From positions 62,001 to 126,000 of the forward strand of contig DASTWZ010000024.1 of NCBI GenBank assembly GCA_035765635.1: a stretch of DNA of 64,000 nt, in the 5' to 3' direction. The stretch comes from EW11 sp035765635. GTDB lineage: Bacteria; Verrucomicrobiota; Verrucomicrobiia; Opitutales; Opitutaceae. Below the pieces are notes generated by a model. The model was not told where the DNA came from and made no database searches. It was given only the letters and a program-made list of their open reading frames with translations. The position numbers and the translations under genes were made by a program. Positions 1 to 8,205 of this stretch are shown piece by piece. How positions within the stretch are numbered: the stretch's first letter is position 1; the number at the start of each line of letters is the position of its first letter.

Positions 1-1800
1 CTGAAGAAAATCGATGAACCGATTCAGCTCGATTTATACTTTTCGAAGAGCGTCGAGGCGCTGCCGATTCGCTACAAAAATTTCGCCACGCGCGTCGAAG
101 AAACGCTGCGGCAATACGTCCGCGCTTCGAAAGGCAAACTTCAGCTCAATGTCATCGATCCTCGGCCCGACACGCCAGAGGAGGAAAAGGCCGGCGCCGC
201 GGGATTGAGCCCGCAGCTTCTGCCTTCGGGAGAAAAAGTTTATTTCGGCTTGGTCGCGACGCAGGCCGATCAACAGAAAACCATCACCGCCTTCGCGCCG
301 CAGCGTGAGCAGTTTCTCGAGTACGATCTCTCCCAGCTCATTTATACTGTTCAGGAGGTGGACAAAAAGAAGCTCGGCCTGATCACGAGTCTGCCGCTGC
401 AAGGTTCGCCGGCCGGCATGCCGCCGATGATGATGCGTCAGCAACCGCGCGAAAGTCAGTTCGTTCTCAGCGAATGGGAACGCACGTTCGATATCCAATC
501 GATCGAAGCCACGGCCACGGAACTCCCGGCCAACCTCGACGCCCTGGCGATCATTCATCCGGAAAACCTCTCGCAGAAACTTCAGTTCGCCATCGACCAA
601 TTCATCCTCTCCGGCAAGCCCGTCTTCATCGCGGTCGATCCGGCGTCGCAATATTTCAAACGACAAGGCGGCCAGATGGCGATGTACGGCGGCCCTCAGC
701 CAAACGTGTCGAGCGATTTGCCCGAGCTCTTCAAGGCCTACGGCATCGGTTACGATCCGCAGAAACTCGTCGGCGATCTCGAAGCCGCCGCTGAAGTCTC
801 GACCGGGCAAGGCCAGGTCGTGCGGTATCCCATTTGGCTCGCGCTGACGAAACAGGAGTTCAACGCCAAGTCTCTCCCGACGGCCCAGCTCAATTCGATC
901 CTGTTCGTGGAATCCGGTTTTCTGAACGTGAAGTCGGAGGCCGGTGTGAACGTCACGCCGTTGATCGAATCGTCGCCGCAAGCCGGTGAAGTCCAAAGCA
1001 TGTCAATCAGCATGGCCGCGCCGGAAAATGTCGCCGGCCAGATCAAACCGACGGGCAAGAAGACCCTGGCCGCGCTGATTCAAGGCAAGTTGAAATCCGC
1101 ATTTCCGAATGGCGCGCCGGAAGACGCAAAGTCGGCGGAAAAACCCGCGTCTGACAAATCGACTGACGCGGCGAAAAAATCATCCAGCGCAGCAGCTCCC
1201 GCTTCGACGGCCGCGACGACGCCGGCCAATCCCGAGCACCTCACTGAATCAAAAGGCACTTCGACAATCATTGTCGTGGCCGACACGGACTGGCTGCTCG
1301 ACGACTATAGCGTCCGCCGCCTCAATTTCCTCGGTGGCGTAGCAGAGCCGTTAAACGACAACCTCGCCTTCGGCAGCAATTCGCTCGAATTCCTCTCCGG
1401 TTCGCAGGATCTGGTTTCCATTCGCGGCAAGGGCAGTTCGGTTCGCCCCTTCACTGTGGTTCGAGCGATGGAGGCGGAAGCGAACAAGAAGTATCAGCAA
1501 AAGCTCACCGATCTGGATGCTCAACTCAGCCGCGTGCAGGAGCAGTTGAACAAGCTGCAAAACAACAAGACGGATACCAACCGGCTCGTCGCCTCGCCTG
1601 AAGTCACGAAATCGATTGAAGATTTTCGCAGGCAACAGGCCAACATGCGCGCCGAGCGTCGGGCCATCCGCAAGGCGCTGCGCGAGGAGATCGAGGGCTT
1701 GGGCAATCGGCTGCTCGTGATGAACCTGGTGCTCAGCCCGCTCCTCCTCGGCGTGTTTGCGCTGTGGTTCTACCGTCATCGCCGCACGGCGAAAATCTAA
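1..1800 (+). CDS. GldG-like ABC transporter auxiliary protein (5' end outside window)
   Basis: The frame is open from the first base to a TAA at 1798-1800, giving 599 visible residues, so the start lies upstream. The protein resembles the GldG/DUF7088 family: auxiliary subunits that pair with ABC-2 type permeases and were first described in gliding motility. Visible parts are a soluble GldG-like region, an Ala/Ser/Lys-rich linker near 1128-1240, a coiled coil near 1480-1570 and one C-terminal transmembrane helix (LLLGVFALWFY) followed by a basic tail. The permease and ATPase partners would be expected upstream. The next gene starts 30 bases downstream and encodes a DUF4340 protein, a common neighbour of this family. 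A gliding role is not implied outside Bacteroidota. The family call is fairly sure; the substrate is unknown. Confidence 0.8.
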   Translation: MKKIDEPIQLDLYFSKSVEALPIRYKNFATRVEETLRQYVRASKGKLQLNVIDPRPDTPEEEKAGAAGLSPQLLPSGEKVYFGLVATQADQQKTITAFAPQREQFLEYDLSQLIYTVQEVDKKKLGLITSLPLQGSPAGMPPMMMRQQPRESQFVLSEWERTFDIQSIEATATELPANLDALAIIHPENLSQKLQFAIDQFILSGKPVFIAVDPASQYFKRQGGQMAMYGGPQPNVSSDLPELFKAYGIGYDPQKLVGDLEAAAEVSTGQGQVVRYPIWLALTKQEFNAKSLPTAQLNSILFVESGFLNVKSEAGVNVTPLIESSPQAGEVQSMSISMAAPENVAGQIKPTGKKTLAALIQGKLKSAFPNGAPEDAKSAEKPASDKSTDAAKKSSSAAAPASTAATTPANPEHLTESKGTSTIIVVADTDWLLDDYSVRRLNFLGGVAEPLNDNLAFGSNSLEFLSGSQDLVSIRGKGSSVRPFTVVRAMEAEANKKYQQKLTDLDAQLSRVQEQLNKLQNNKTDTNRLVASPEVTKSIEDFRRQQANMRAERRAIRKALREEIEGLGNRLLVMNLVLSPLLLGVFALWFYRHRRTAKI

Positions 1801-1830
1801 CGTAGGGAAATTTCGAATACGTTTCGCGGA

Positions 1831-3087
1831 ATGAAGCTCAAGACCCTCATTATCACCGTCGTTATCCTGGGCGCCGCCGCCGCCGTGGTCGAGTACACCA
1901 CGCGACCGTCTGCGCCACGCACCGCGGATCCGCGAGTCGGCCAGCCCTTGGTCTCCGCGGACACGATCGAGAAAGCCGCGCGTTTCAAATTCGCCGATCA
2001 AGGGAAGAGCGTGGAAGTCGTGAAAAGCGCCGACGGCGCGTGGCATGTGCCGAGCTACTACGATTTTCCGGCGGACTTTTCGAAGTTGTCGAACCTCGTG
2101 AACGAACTGAGCGGCGCGAAGATTGAGCAGTTCGTGACGTCGAATCCCGAGCGGCTCGCGCGTCTCGATTTCAAAGGAACGAAAGTCGAGTTGCTCGATG
2201 CTGCGGAAAAATCTCTCGTGCAGCTCAACCTCGGCAAAGTCGCCGATGCCGGCGGACGCTTCGTGCGCTTCGGCGACGAGCCGCGCGCCTACCGCAGCGG
2301 CTTCAATCCGTATCTCGATGTCGAACCCAAGTCCTGGGCGGACAGCACACTCCTTTCGATCAAGAGCGACGACATCGCGAAGCTGGAAATCGATTTCGCG
2401 GACGGAGCGCCTGTGACCGTTTCCCGGGCCAAGAAAGAAGACAGCTTCACGACGAGCGACGCGCCGGCTGGTCAAAAGCTCAAAGGCGACAAAGTCGCTT
2501 CGATCATTTCTTCGATCGCCAATCTGCGCTTCAGCGACACGTCCGATCTGACCGACGCGGCGGTCACTGCGGCGAAAGAACATCACCGTAGTGCCAAAAT
2601 CACTACATTCGACGGGAAGACCTACACCGTGGCGCTCGGCCGCAAGCCGGAGCAGAAGATCATCAAGCCACCGGCTCCGAAACCCGATGGTCAATCAGGC
2701 CCGGCCTCGCTCGGAAAAGTCGCGGACCTTGCAAAGCCGGCGACTCCCGCAGCCAGTGCCGAGGCTTCCAAGGAAGCGGAGAAGAGCAGCGCTACGGATG
2801 CGAAAAAAGACGCCACCAAGATCGCTCAACCGGAAACAGACACGATTCCCGCCGGCCCGGTGTATGCATTTGTGAAGAGTTCGGATGCCAAATCGCCCGT
2901 GAACGCGATGGCCGCCAAACGCGCGTTTCAGGTCTACGAGTACGCGTTCACCTCACTGCCGGAAAAACGCGACGAGCTTTTCGAGCCCGCACCCACGCCA
3001 ACTCCGCAGGCCTCGCCGACGGCCAAACCTGCGGAAGCCACGCCCGCCTCACCAGCCGCTCCGGCCAAGGAAGTTCCGAAACCTTAG
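1831..3087 (+). CDS. DUF4340 domain-containing membrane-anchored protein
   Basis: 418 residues. An N-terminal hydrophobic segment (residues about 4-21, TLIITVVILGAAAAVVEY) looks like a signal anchor, with the rest outside the cytoplasm. The body carries the DUF4340 pattern: repeats of short beta-rich units with phrases such as VVKSADGAWHVPSYYDFPA and LARLDFKGTKVELLD. Residues about 275-340 form an Ala/Lys/Glu/Pro-rich linker, and the C-terminus (from about 390) is Pro/Ala/Thr-rich and probably disordered. It lies 30 bases after the GldG-like gene on the same strand and is probably co-transcribed, so it likely acts in the same envelope transport complex. The molecular function is not known. 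Confidence 0.8.
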   Translation: MKLKTLIITVVILGAAAAVVEYTTRPSAPRTADPRVGQPLVSADTIEKAARFKFADQGKSVEVVKSADGAWHVPSYYDFPADFSKLSNLVNELSGAKIEQFVTSNPERLARLDFKGTKVELLDAAEKSLVQLNLGKVADAGGRFVRFGDEPRAYRSGFNPYLDVEPKSWADSTLLSIKSDDIAKLEIDFADGAPVTVSRAKKEDSFTTSDAPAGQKLKGDKVASIISSIANLRFSDTSDLTDAAVTAAKEHHRSAKITTFDGKTYTVALGRKPEQKIIKPPAPKPDGQSGPASLGKVADLAKPATPAASAEASKEAEKSSATDAKKDATKIAQPETDTIPAGPVYAFVKSSDAKSPVNAMAAKRAFQVYEYAFTSLPEKRDELFEPAPTPTPQASPTAKPAEATPASPAAPAKEVPKP

Positions 3088-3090
3088 GCT

Positions 3091-3222
3091 CTTCCCACGG
3101 AACACACGGAAACACAGAATAAAACCATTCCATTCTGGTTGGAACGAGTCCGTGGCTTCGATGGTTTCCGTGGGAAACTAGATGGCGGATCGTTTTCGTG
3201 TCCTTCGTGTGTGATTCGTGGA
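3091..3222. repeat. Family A palindromic repeat, truncated copy A1
   Basis: The left inner arm starts near 3092 (TTCCCACGGAACACACGG) and faces its complement near 3163-3178 (GGTTTCCGTGGGAA). The right outer arm (TTCGTGTCCTTCGTGTG, from about 3195) is present, but the matching left outer arm is missing. The copy lies between the DUF4340 gene and metF. The same arms recur near 21.25, 39.5, 48.2 and 49.4 kb. Confidence 0.8.
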
Positions 3223-3243
3223 TGAAATTGCTTTGGCTTTACA

Positions 3244-3275
3244 ACATATCAACAAATCCGCATGCGTTGATATGT
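3244..3275. promoter_or_regulatory. Perfect inverted repeat abutting the metF start codon
   Basis: ACATATCAAC at 3244-3253 is the exact reverse complement of GTTGATATGT at 3266-3275, with a 12-base spacer. It ends one base before the metF ATG at 3277, so a bound repressor or a folded RNA would block translation initiation or early transcription. It is AT-rich against GC-rich surroundings, as expected of an operator. The regulator is not known; the ArsR-methyltransferase protein at 24853-25797 is a speculative candidate. Confidence 0.55.
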
Positions 3276-3276
3276 A

Positions 3277-4155
3277 ATGACTCCAGATCGGACAATCGCT
3301 CAACTTTTCGTTCAAAATCGCCCGCTGCGTTCTTTGGAATTCTTTCCACCAAAGGATGATGAGGGAGTGACGAATCTGAAAACCACAGCGTCCGTCCTGC
3401 AACGGATCCAGCCCGACTTCGTGTCCGTGACCTACGGCGCCGGCGGCAGCACGCGTGAACGCACGGCTCAGATCTGCGACTTCCTGAAGAACGATTTCGG
3501 GTTCACGGTCATGCCGCATTTGACCTGTGTCGGCTCGACGAGGGACGAGATCGCGGCGCACGCCGATACGATCTACGAGAGCGGCTTCCGAAACATCATG
3601 ACGCTCCGCGGCGATCCGCCGAAGGGGCAGACCACCTTCGAGCCTTACAGGGATGGACTGCGCTATGCCGCGGATCTCGTCGCACTATTAAAAGGACGTC
3701 ATTCCGATTTCTGCCTCGGGGTCGCCGGCTATCCGGAAAAACATCCCGAAGCCGCCAGCGCTCAAAGCGACCTCGATAATCTGAAGCGCAAGGTCGAAGC
3801 AGGCGGCGCGTTTGTCACGACCCAGCTCTTCTTCGACAACGATCACTATTACCGCTTCGTCGACCGCTGCCGAAAGTCGGGCATCATCGTTCCCATCGTG
3901 CCCGGCATCATGCCGGTCTTGTCGCTGAAACAAATTCAACGCTTCACGCAGCTTTGCGGCGCCTCGCTACCCGATCGTCTGGTCAAACGTCTCGAAGCGG
4001 CAGGCGACTTTCCAGAAGCCGTCGAAGCAGTCGGCATCGATTGGGCGCTCACGCAAATTCGCGATCTCCTCGCGAAAGGCGCGCCGGGATATCACCTCTA
4101 CATTCTGAATCGCGCCAAGTCCGCCGTCGCTCTCGCTGCCGGTTTGGCAGCGTGA
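3277..4155 (+). CDS. metF: Methylenetetrahydrofolate reductase
   Basis: 292 residues, the usual bacterial MetF length. MetF reduces 5,10-methylene-THF to 5-methyl-THF with an FAD cofactor in the cytoplasm, supplying the methyl group for methionine synthesis. Diagnostic segments are SLEFFPPKDDEG (residues about 16-27, containing the catalytic Glu region), SVTYGAGGSTRERT (about 50-63), MTLRGDPPKG (about 108-117) and GGAFVTTQLFFDN (about 178-190). The gene stands alone: the upstream gene is separated by a repeat and the downstream gene is convergent. A perfect dyad ends one base before the ATG, suggesting control at this start. glyA, which makes the methylene-THF substrate, is at 14 kb. Confidence 0.95.
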   Translation: MTPDRTIAQLFVQNRPLRSLEFFPPKDDEGVTNLKTTASVLQRIQPDFVSVTYGAGGSTRERTAQICDFLKNDFGFTVMPHLTCVGSTRDEIAAHADTIYESGFRNIMTLRGDPPKGQTTFEPYRDGLRYAADLVALLKGRHSDFCLGVAGYPEKHPEAASAQSDLDNLKRKVEAGGAFVTTQLFFDNDHYYRFVDRCRKSGIIVPIVPGIMPVLSLKQIQRFTQLCGASLPDRLVKRLEAAGDFPEAVEAVGIDWALTQIRDLLAKGAPGYHLYILNRAKSAVALAAGLAA

Positions 4156-4166
4156 TCACGTAGTTG

Positions 4167-4709
4167 TTAATCGGATACGATCGCGCGTTCGCGCGCGGCG
4201 TGGGCGCTGGAAACGCTCACGTATTTCTCCGCCCATTTTCGAATGCCTTGCTGCTCGTGCGTGGTCAGCGCGCGCCGCACTTGCGCCGGTTTTCCCAAGA
4301 CCATCGAACCAGGAGGAATGACCGTGCCGGGTGTGACCAGAGCGCCGGCGCCGACGATGCTGCGCGCGCCGACGACCGCGCCATCGAGGACAATCGCGCC
4401 CATGCCAATGAGGCATTCGTCCTCGACGGTGCAGGCGTGAACGATCGCGCCGTGGCCGACGGTGCACCAGGCGCCGATGCGCGCATCTAGATCGTCGGCG
4501 AGATGCACGATGACGTTGTCCTGAATGTTCGTGCCCTCTCCCACTGAAATTTGCGCGATGTCGCCGCGCAGCACCGCGCCGTAGAACACGCTGGTCTGCG
4601 CCGCGAGCGTGACGTCGCCGACAATCGTGGCGTTCTTCGCGACCCAGATCGCGCGGCTGACGTCGGGCGTTTTCTGGAGGTGAAGCGCGAGTCGTTCTTC
4701 CACGGTCAT
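4167..4709 (-). CDS. Gamma-class carbonic anhydrase family protein (left-handed beta-helix)
   Basis: 180 residues from the ATG at 4709 (MTVEERLALHL). The open frame extends to 4871, but that extension is basic, unlike the family, and overlaps the divergent gene; a GAGGAAAG purine stretch precedes the chosen start. Hexapeptide repeats fill the protein: IVGDVTLA, SVFYGAVLRGD, IQDNVIVHL, GHGAIVHACTVEDECLIGMGA. The histidines of HLADD, VGHGAIVHAC and nearby positions match the metal ligands of the gamma-carbonic anhydrase/PaaY/YrdA group. Members hydrate CO2 or act as related trimeric zinc proteins, and many have untested activity. It is convergent with metF, 11 bases from its stop. Confidence 0.85.
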   Translation of the reverse strand: MTVEERLALHLQKTPDVSRAIWVAKNATIVGDVTLAAQTSVFYGAVLRGDIAQISVGEGTNIQDNVIVHLADDLDARIGAWCTVGHGAIVHACTVEDECLIGMGAIVLDGAVVGARSIVGAGALVTPGTVIPPGSMVLGKPAQVRRALTTHEQQGIRKWAEKYVSVSSAHAARERAIVSD

Positions 4710-4877
4710 GCGAGAATTTCTTTCCTCGCAAACGCGAATTGCAAGTCGAGCGACGAAGAAGATTCCGATCGTCACCGTGAACCGCCGCTCGCCGGATTTA
4801 CGTTTGTTTAAGAACGAATTCGCGGCGCGCCGCCGATTCGGTCCATTCGCGTGCCGATAGCATGGGTTCATCGCCTC

Positions 4878-6794
4878 ATGCTAAAGACATATTTGCTGCT
4901 CACGATGCCGTTAACTGTTTCTCTCATCACAGGGAAACCCGTGCGCGTGCGCGACACGCAAAACAACACCGTTCCGATCAAGACGCCGACGGCTCCTGTG
5001 ACGCCGACCACGCCGACGACATCGCCAACGGTATCCTACAAAAAGAGCGACGGATCGATCGATGCGGCGGCCTATCTCGCCTATGCAACGGCGTGGGACA
5101 GCGCGACGATCGGCAAACGTCTGGGACCGACTTTCGAAGCGCTGAATCCCTCCGCGGTCGATGACCGTCCGACGACGTTCAAACGCGAATCGAAATCCTG
5201 CTCACTTTCATTTTCCAACCGTACAAATCCGTACGAACTCGGCGACATCGGTTGCGTGAAGGACGACGACTATTGGAGCGACAGCGGACAGGTCGCATAC
5301 ATTCCCGACGCCGCGGACGATCCAGGTCTCGATCGCATTCAGACTTTCGCGTACTACAACAACGTCTTCGCGATCAGCCCGCGTCTCGATTACGCCAGCG
5401 GCAAACCGCATCCAGATCCGCAAACGCGCGAAGCGTACTACAAGACATTGACGGGCTCGCTCCCGAGTTTGCCGGTCGGAATGGTTCGCAGCTACGGCAT
5501 GCTGCAGAACGAAGCTCTGGTCATTTATCGTAACGGTCTGCTCGGCGTCGCCGGCACACAGACCAGCCGTGCGGGCAATGAGCGTCCTTATCCAGGCCTC
5601 TTGCTCCCCGCCAACAAAGTTCCGACCGCGATCGCCATTTCGACGGGCAACGAATTCGCGTTCATCACCGTGATGGACACGCAGACGCAGAAGGGCCAGC
5701 TCGCGATCGTCGCGCTCGAGGCAAAATTCCTCGCGTTCCACACCTGGCCGTACATGGCCATGCCGAATCAAGGCAGTTGGTCCGATTTCAAATTGCTCGG
5801 TTACATCGATCTTCCGATGACGGCGCCCGACGCCGTCGCGGCGGCGAGCAACGGCTACTGGAATGGACCGTCGCAAACAGCGAACAAGGTCTTGAGTCAG
5901 TTGAAACTCGACGACGAGGGCACGCGCAAAGGTCTCTATGACGGACCGGAAGCGGGCTGGACGGGCGTCGTGGCGAACAAGGGCTACGCGATCGTCACTT
6001 CACGCGTCGACAACAAGGCCGTGCTCGTCGACCTGTCTCCCCTCTTCTCCTACATTCGCGAAAGCTATCTTTCGTCCGCCGCTTCGTATCAGGCAACCAT
6101 CGCCGCGCGCGGCAACGGTCCGAATCAATTCCCGCTCACCTTCGCGGAAAAAGCCGAGATCACACCGCGCGTCGTTTGGGAGCGCACGCTCACGTCGCCG
6201 ACCGCAGTGCTCGCCGGACAACGCGTCGATCGCTGGTCGCTCGATCGCTACAAGGGCTACATCGCCTGCGAAGACGGCACGATCCACATTTTGGATACAT
6301 CGAGCTACATGGCTCGCTTCAGCTGGGAAAAGAAGGGTGTGGTCAACATCATCGGCACGGTGAAAGTCGGCCGCAATCCGGTGGGCATGGCCTTCAATCG
6401 TTTCAGCGAATATCCTCTTCCGCTGCTGCCGAACGGCGCGGACGGCAAACCGCAGCGGCCCGATCCGACGAACAATGCGTTCTATGTCGCTTGTCGTGGC
6501 GATCGCGAACTCGACGGCGTCGTGACCTCCGACGGTCAGGGCCAGGTCTTCCGCCGCATCAAAGACAGCCGCATGGGCGATCCGGTGGCGGTCAGCGTTG
6601 CCCTGCGCGGCCCGATCATCAGCGTCGCCGATTTCGCCGGAAAAAAGATTCTCAGTTTCCGCGTTGGCACGATCAAAGACCGGCACGACCGCGTCTATCC
6701 CTGCGGACCCGAGGGCAAGGACAAATACGAATTCGCCGGCGAGCTGTCGTTCCAGGGGAATCCGTTTGCGATCAATTCGACGAACGTGAACTGA
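4878..6794 (+). CDS. Unrecognised exported protein, probable beta-propeller
   Basis: 638 residues from the ATG at 4878; an in-frame ATG at 4851 would add nine residues. The N-terminus (MLKTYLLLTMPLTVSLITG) resembles a signal peptide and is followed by a Pro/Thr-rich linker (residues about 27-52). I do not recognise a family. The body has recurring short beta-strand units such as GYAIVTSRVDNKAVLVDLS, GYIACEDGTIHILDTSS and NAFYVACRGDRELDG, typical of WD40/YVTN-like propellers. Aromatic residues and Asn-Gly turns are frequent. It is divergent from the carbonic anhydrase gene and convergent with the glycosyltransferase gene, so it is probably monocistronic. A surface or periplasmic binding role is only a guess. 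Confidence 0.6.
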   Translation: MLKTYLLLTMPLTVSLITGKPVRVRDTQNNTVPIKTPTAPVTPTTPTTSPTVSYKKSDGSIDAAAYLAYATAWDSATIGKRLGPTFEALNPSAVDDRPTTFKRESKSCSLSFSNRTNPYELGDIGCVKDDDYWSDSGQVAYIPDAADDPGLDRIQTFAYYNNVFAISPRLDYASGKPHPDPQTREAYYKTLTGSLPSLPVGMVRSYGMLQNEALVIYRNGLLGVAGTQTSRAGNERPYPGLLLPANKVPTAIAISTGNEFAFITVMDTQTQKGQLAIVALEAKFLAFHTWPYMAMPNQGSWSDFKLLGYIDLPMTAPDAVAAASNGYWNGPSQTANKVLSQLKLDDEGTRKGLYDGPEAGWTGVVANKGYAIVTSRVDNKAVLVDLSPLFSYIRESYLSSAASYQATIAARGNGPNQFPLTFAEKAEITPRVVWERTLTSPTAVLAGQRVDRWSLDRYKGYIACEDGTIHILDTSSYMARFSWEKKGVVNIIGTVKVGRNPVGMAFNRFSEYPLPLLPNGADGKPQRPDPTNNAFYVACRGDRELDGVVTSDGQGQVFRRIKDSRMGDPVAVSVALRGPIISVADFAGKKILSFRVGTIKDRHDRVYPCGPEGKDKYEFAGELSFQGNPFAINSTNVN

Positions 6795-6815
6795 GAAGGG
6801 TACGCGTGACCAGTT

Positions 6816-6920
6816 TCAGGGGGTAGGGCGAGACCTCAGGGCGAGCCGCGCTTGGCGTGGCTCATCCCAGAGGTTAGATCATGTGAACGGCTCGCCCTGA
6901 GGTCTCGCCCTACCCCCTGA
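6816..6920. repeat. Family C palindrome, perfect 33-bp arms, between convergent genes
   Basis: The 33 bases 6816-6848 (beginning TCAGGGGGTAGGGCGAG) are exactly complementary to 6888-6920, with a 39-base loop. It lies in the short spacer between convergent genes and could stall transcription from both sides, though no long T-run follows. A diverged relative with the same GGTAGGGCGAG core is at 46699-46796. Confidence 0.9.
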
Positions 6921-6932
6921 GGACTTCCTCAT

Positions 6933-8099
6933 CTACACCGACGCGGGGGCTTCGATCACGCCGCGCGCTTCGAGCAGCGCTGACTCGAACGTGTCGATGA
7001 TGGAATCCCACGTGATGCTCAGCGCGGTCTCGCGCGCTGCCGCTCTGATTTCCGGCCAACGGAGGCGTTCGCTCATGACCTCCAACGCACGCCGCAGCAG
7101 ATCCTCGGAATCATTGAAGCGCGCGACGTAGCCATTCGCCTCATCCCGGATGTATTGGCGCGCCGCCGCGTAATCATAACTGAGCACGACCAAGCCGCTG
7201 GCCATGGCCTCCGTCACGACATTTCCAAACGTCTCCGTCGTGCTCGGAAAAATAAAAAGATCGGCCGACGCATAATGCGCGGCCAGTTCCTCGTCGCGCC
7301 GGCTGCCGGCGTATTGGAAATGCGGATACTTGGCGCGCAGCGGCTCCTTCTCCGGCCCGTCGCCCACCAGCACGAATTTGGCATTGGGGGTGCATTCCTG
7401 GATTTTCAGAAACGCTTGCACGGCGAGTCCGAGATTTTTCTCCGCGGCCATTCGACCCACGTAGATGACGACCGGATCGGCATCCGTCGCGCCCCAGGTT
7501 CGCCGCAATTCGACAGAGCGCTTTTCCGGCGAAAACAAACGCGCATCCACCCCGCGAGCCAGAACGGAAAGCTCGCGAAACCCATCCTGTTCGAGCCGCT
7601 GCAGCATCTGATGCGTCGGCACCATGGTGCGGCGCGTGCGGTTGTGGAACCAGCGGAGATAGCGCAGCGCCACGTGTTGGCCGGCCTGCAATCCGTAGTG
7701 GCCTCCGTACTGGTGGAAATTCGTGTGGAAAGTGGACGTGACCGGCAGACCCAAGCGGTTTGCCGAATAAAGCGCGGCGAGCCCGAGCGGACCTTCCGTC
7801 GCGACGTGCACCACGTCCGGCAACGTGGTTCGCCAGCGCCGCCGCAGTGAAAGCGTGACCGGCAGGCCCATGCGCAGGGAACGATACATCGGAATCGCCA
7901 TGCCCGGGACGAGCCAGTGCGCCACGCCGTTTGTATCAAGAAACTGGTTACCGGAGGCGCGCTTCTCGCTCTTCTGTCGTGGGCGGACGACCTCGACGGA
8001 ATGTCCCCGCGCGACCAAGCCCGTGGCCAAACGGTTCAGGGTCATCGCCACGCCGTTTATTTCCGGCGGATAAGTCTCAGTGACGAGGGCAAGTTTCAC
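6933..8099 (-). CDS. Family 4 glycosyltransferase (GT-B fold)
   Basis: 388 residues. The N-terminal half has the acceptor-side signature of GT4 mannosyl/glucosyltransferases, with VTETYPPEINGVAMTLN at residues about 6-22. The C-terminal half carries the nucleotide-sugar site: YVGRMAAEKNLGLAVQAF (about 213-230), VLVGDGPEK (about 245) and the E-x7-E element FPSTTETFGNVVTEAMASG (about 283-301). The closest named groups are bacterial alpha-mannosyltransferases that glycosylate lipids, acting at the inner face of the cytoplasmic membrane. Donor and acceptor cannot be read from sequence. It is a single gene between a convergent neighbour and the FKBP gene upstream, which ends in its own terminator. 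Confidence 0.85.
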   Translation of the reverse strand: MKLALVTETYPPEINGVAMTLNRLATGLVARGHSVEVVRPRQKSEKRASGNQFLDTNGVAHWLVPGMAIPMYRSLRMGLPVTLSLRRRWRTTLPDVVHVATEGPLGLAALYSANRLGLPVTSTFHTNFHQYGGHYGLQAGQHVALRYLRWFHNRTRRTMVPTHQMLQRLEQDGFRELSVLARGVDARLFSPEKRSVELRRTWGATDADPVVIYVGRMAAEKNLGLAVQAFLKIQECTPNAKFVLVGDGPEKEPLRAKYPHFQYAGSRRDEELAAHYASADLFIFPSTTETFGNVVTEAMASGLVVLSYDYAAARQYIRDEANGYVARFNDSEDLLRRALEVMSERLRWPEIRAAARETALSITWDSIIDTFESALLEARGVIEAPASV

Positions 8100-8151
8100 G
8101 CGAGCAGACGAGACCGAGGGTACGCAGATTCGCTCCCCGAAGAAAAGAGGC

Positions 8152-8186
8152 TAAAAAAAGACCCTTCGCCGCAAGACGAAGGGTCT
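8152..8186 (-). terminator. Intrinsic terminator of the FKBP gene
   Basis: Read on the minus strand, AGACCCTTCG (8186-8177), an eight-base loop and CGAAGGGTCT (8168-8159) form a perfect 10-bp stem, followed by a T-rich tract (complement of the A-run at 8153-8159). It begins 20 bases after the stop of the FKBP-type isomerase gene. Confidence 0.93.
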
Positions 8187-8205
8187 GAGTTCACGAGAAT
8201 GAAAC

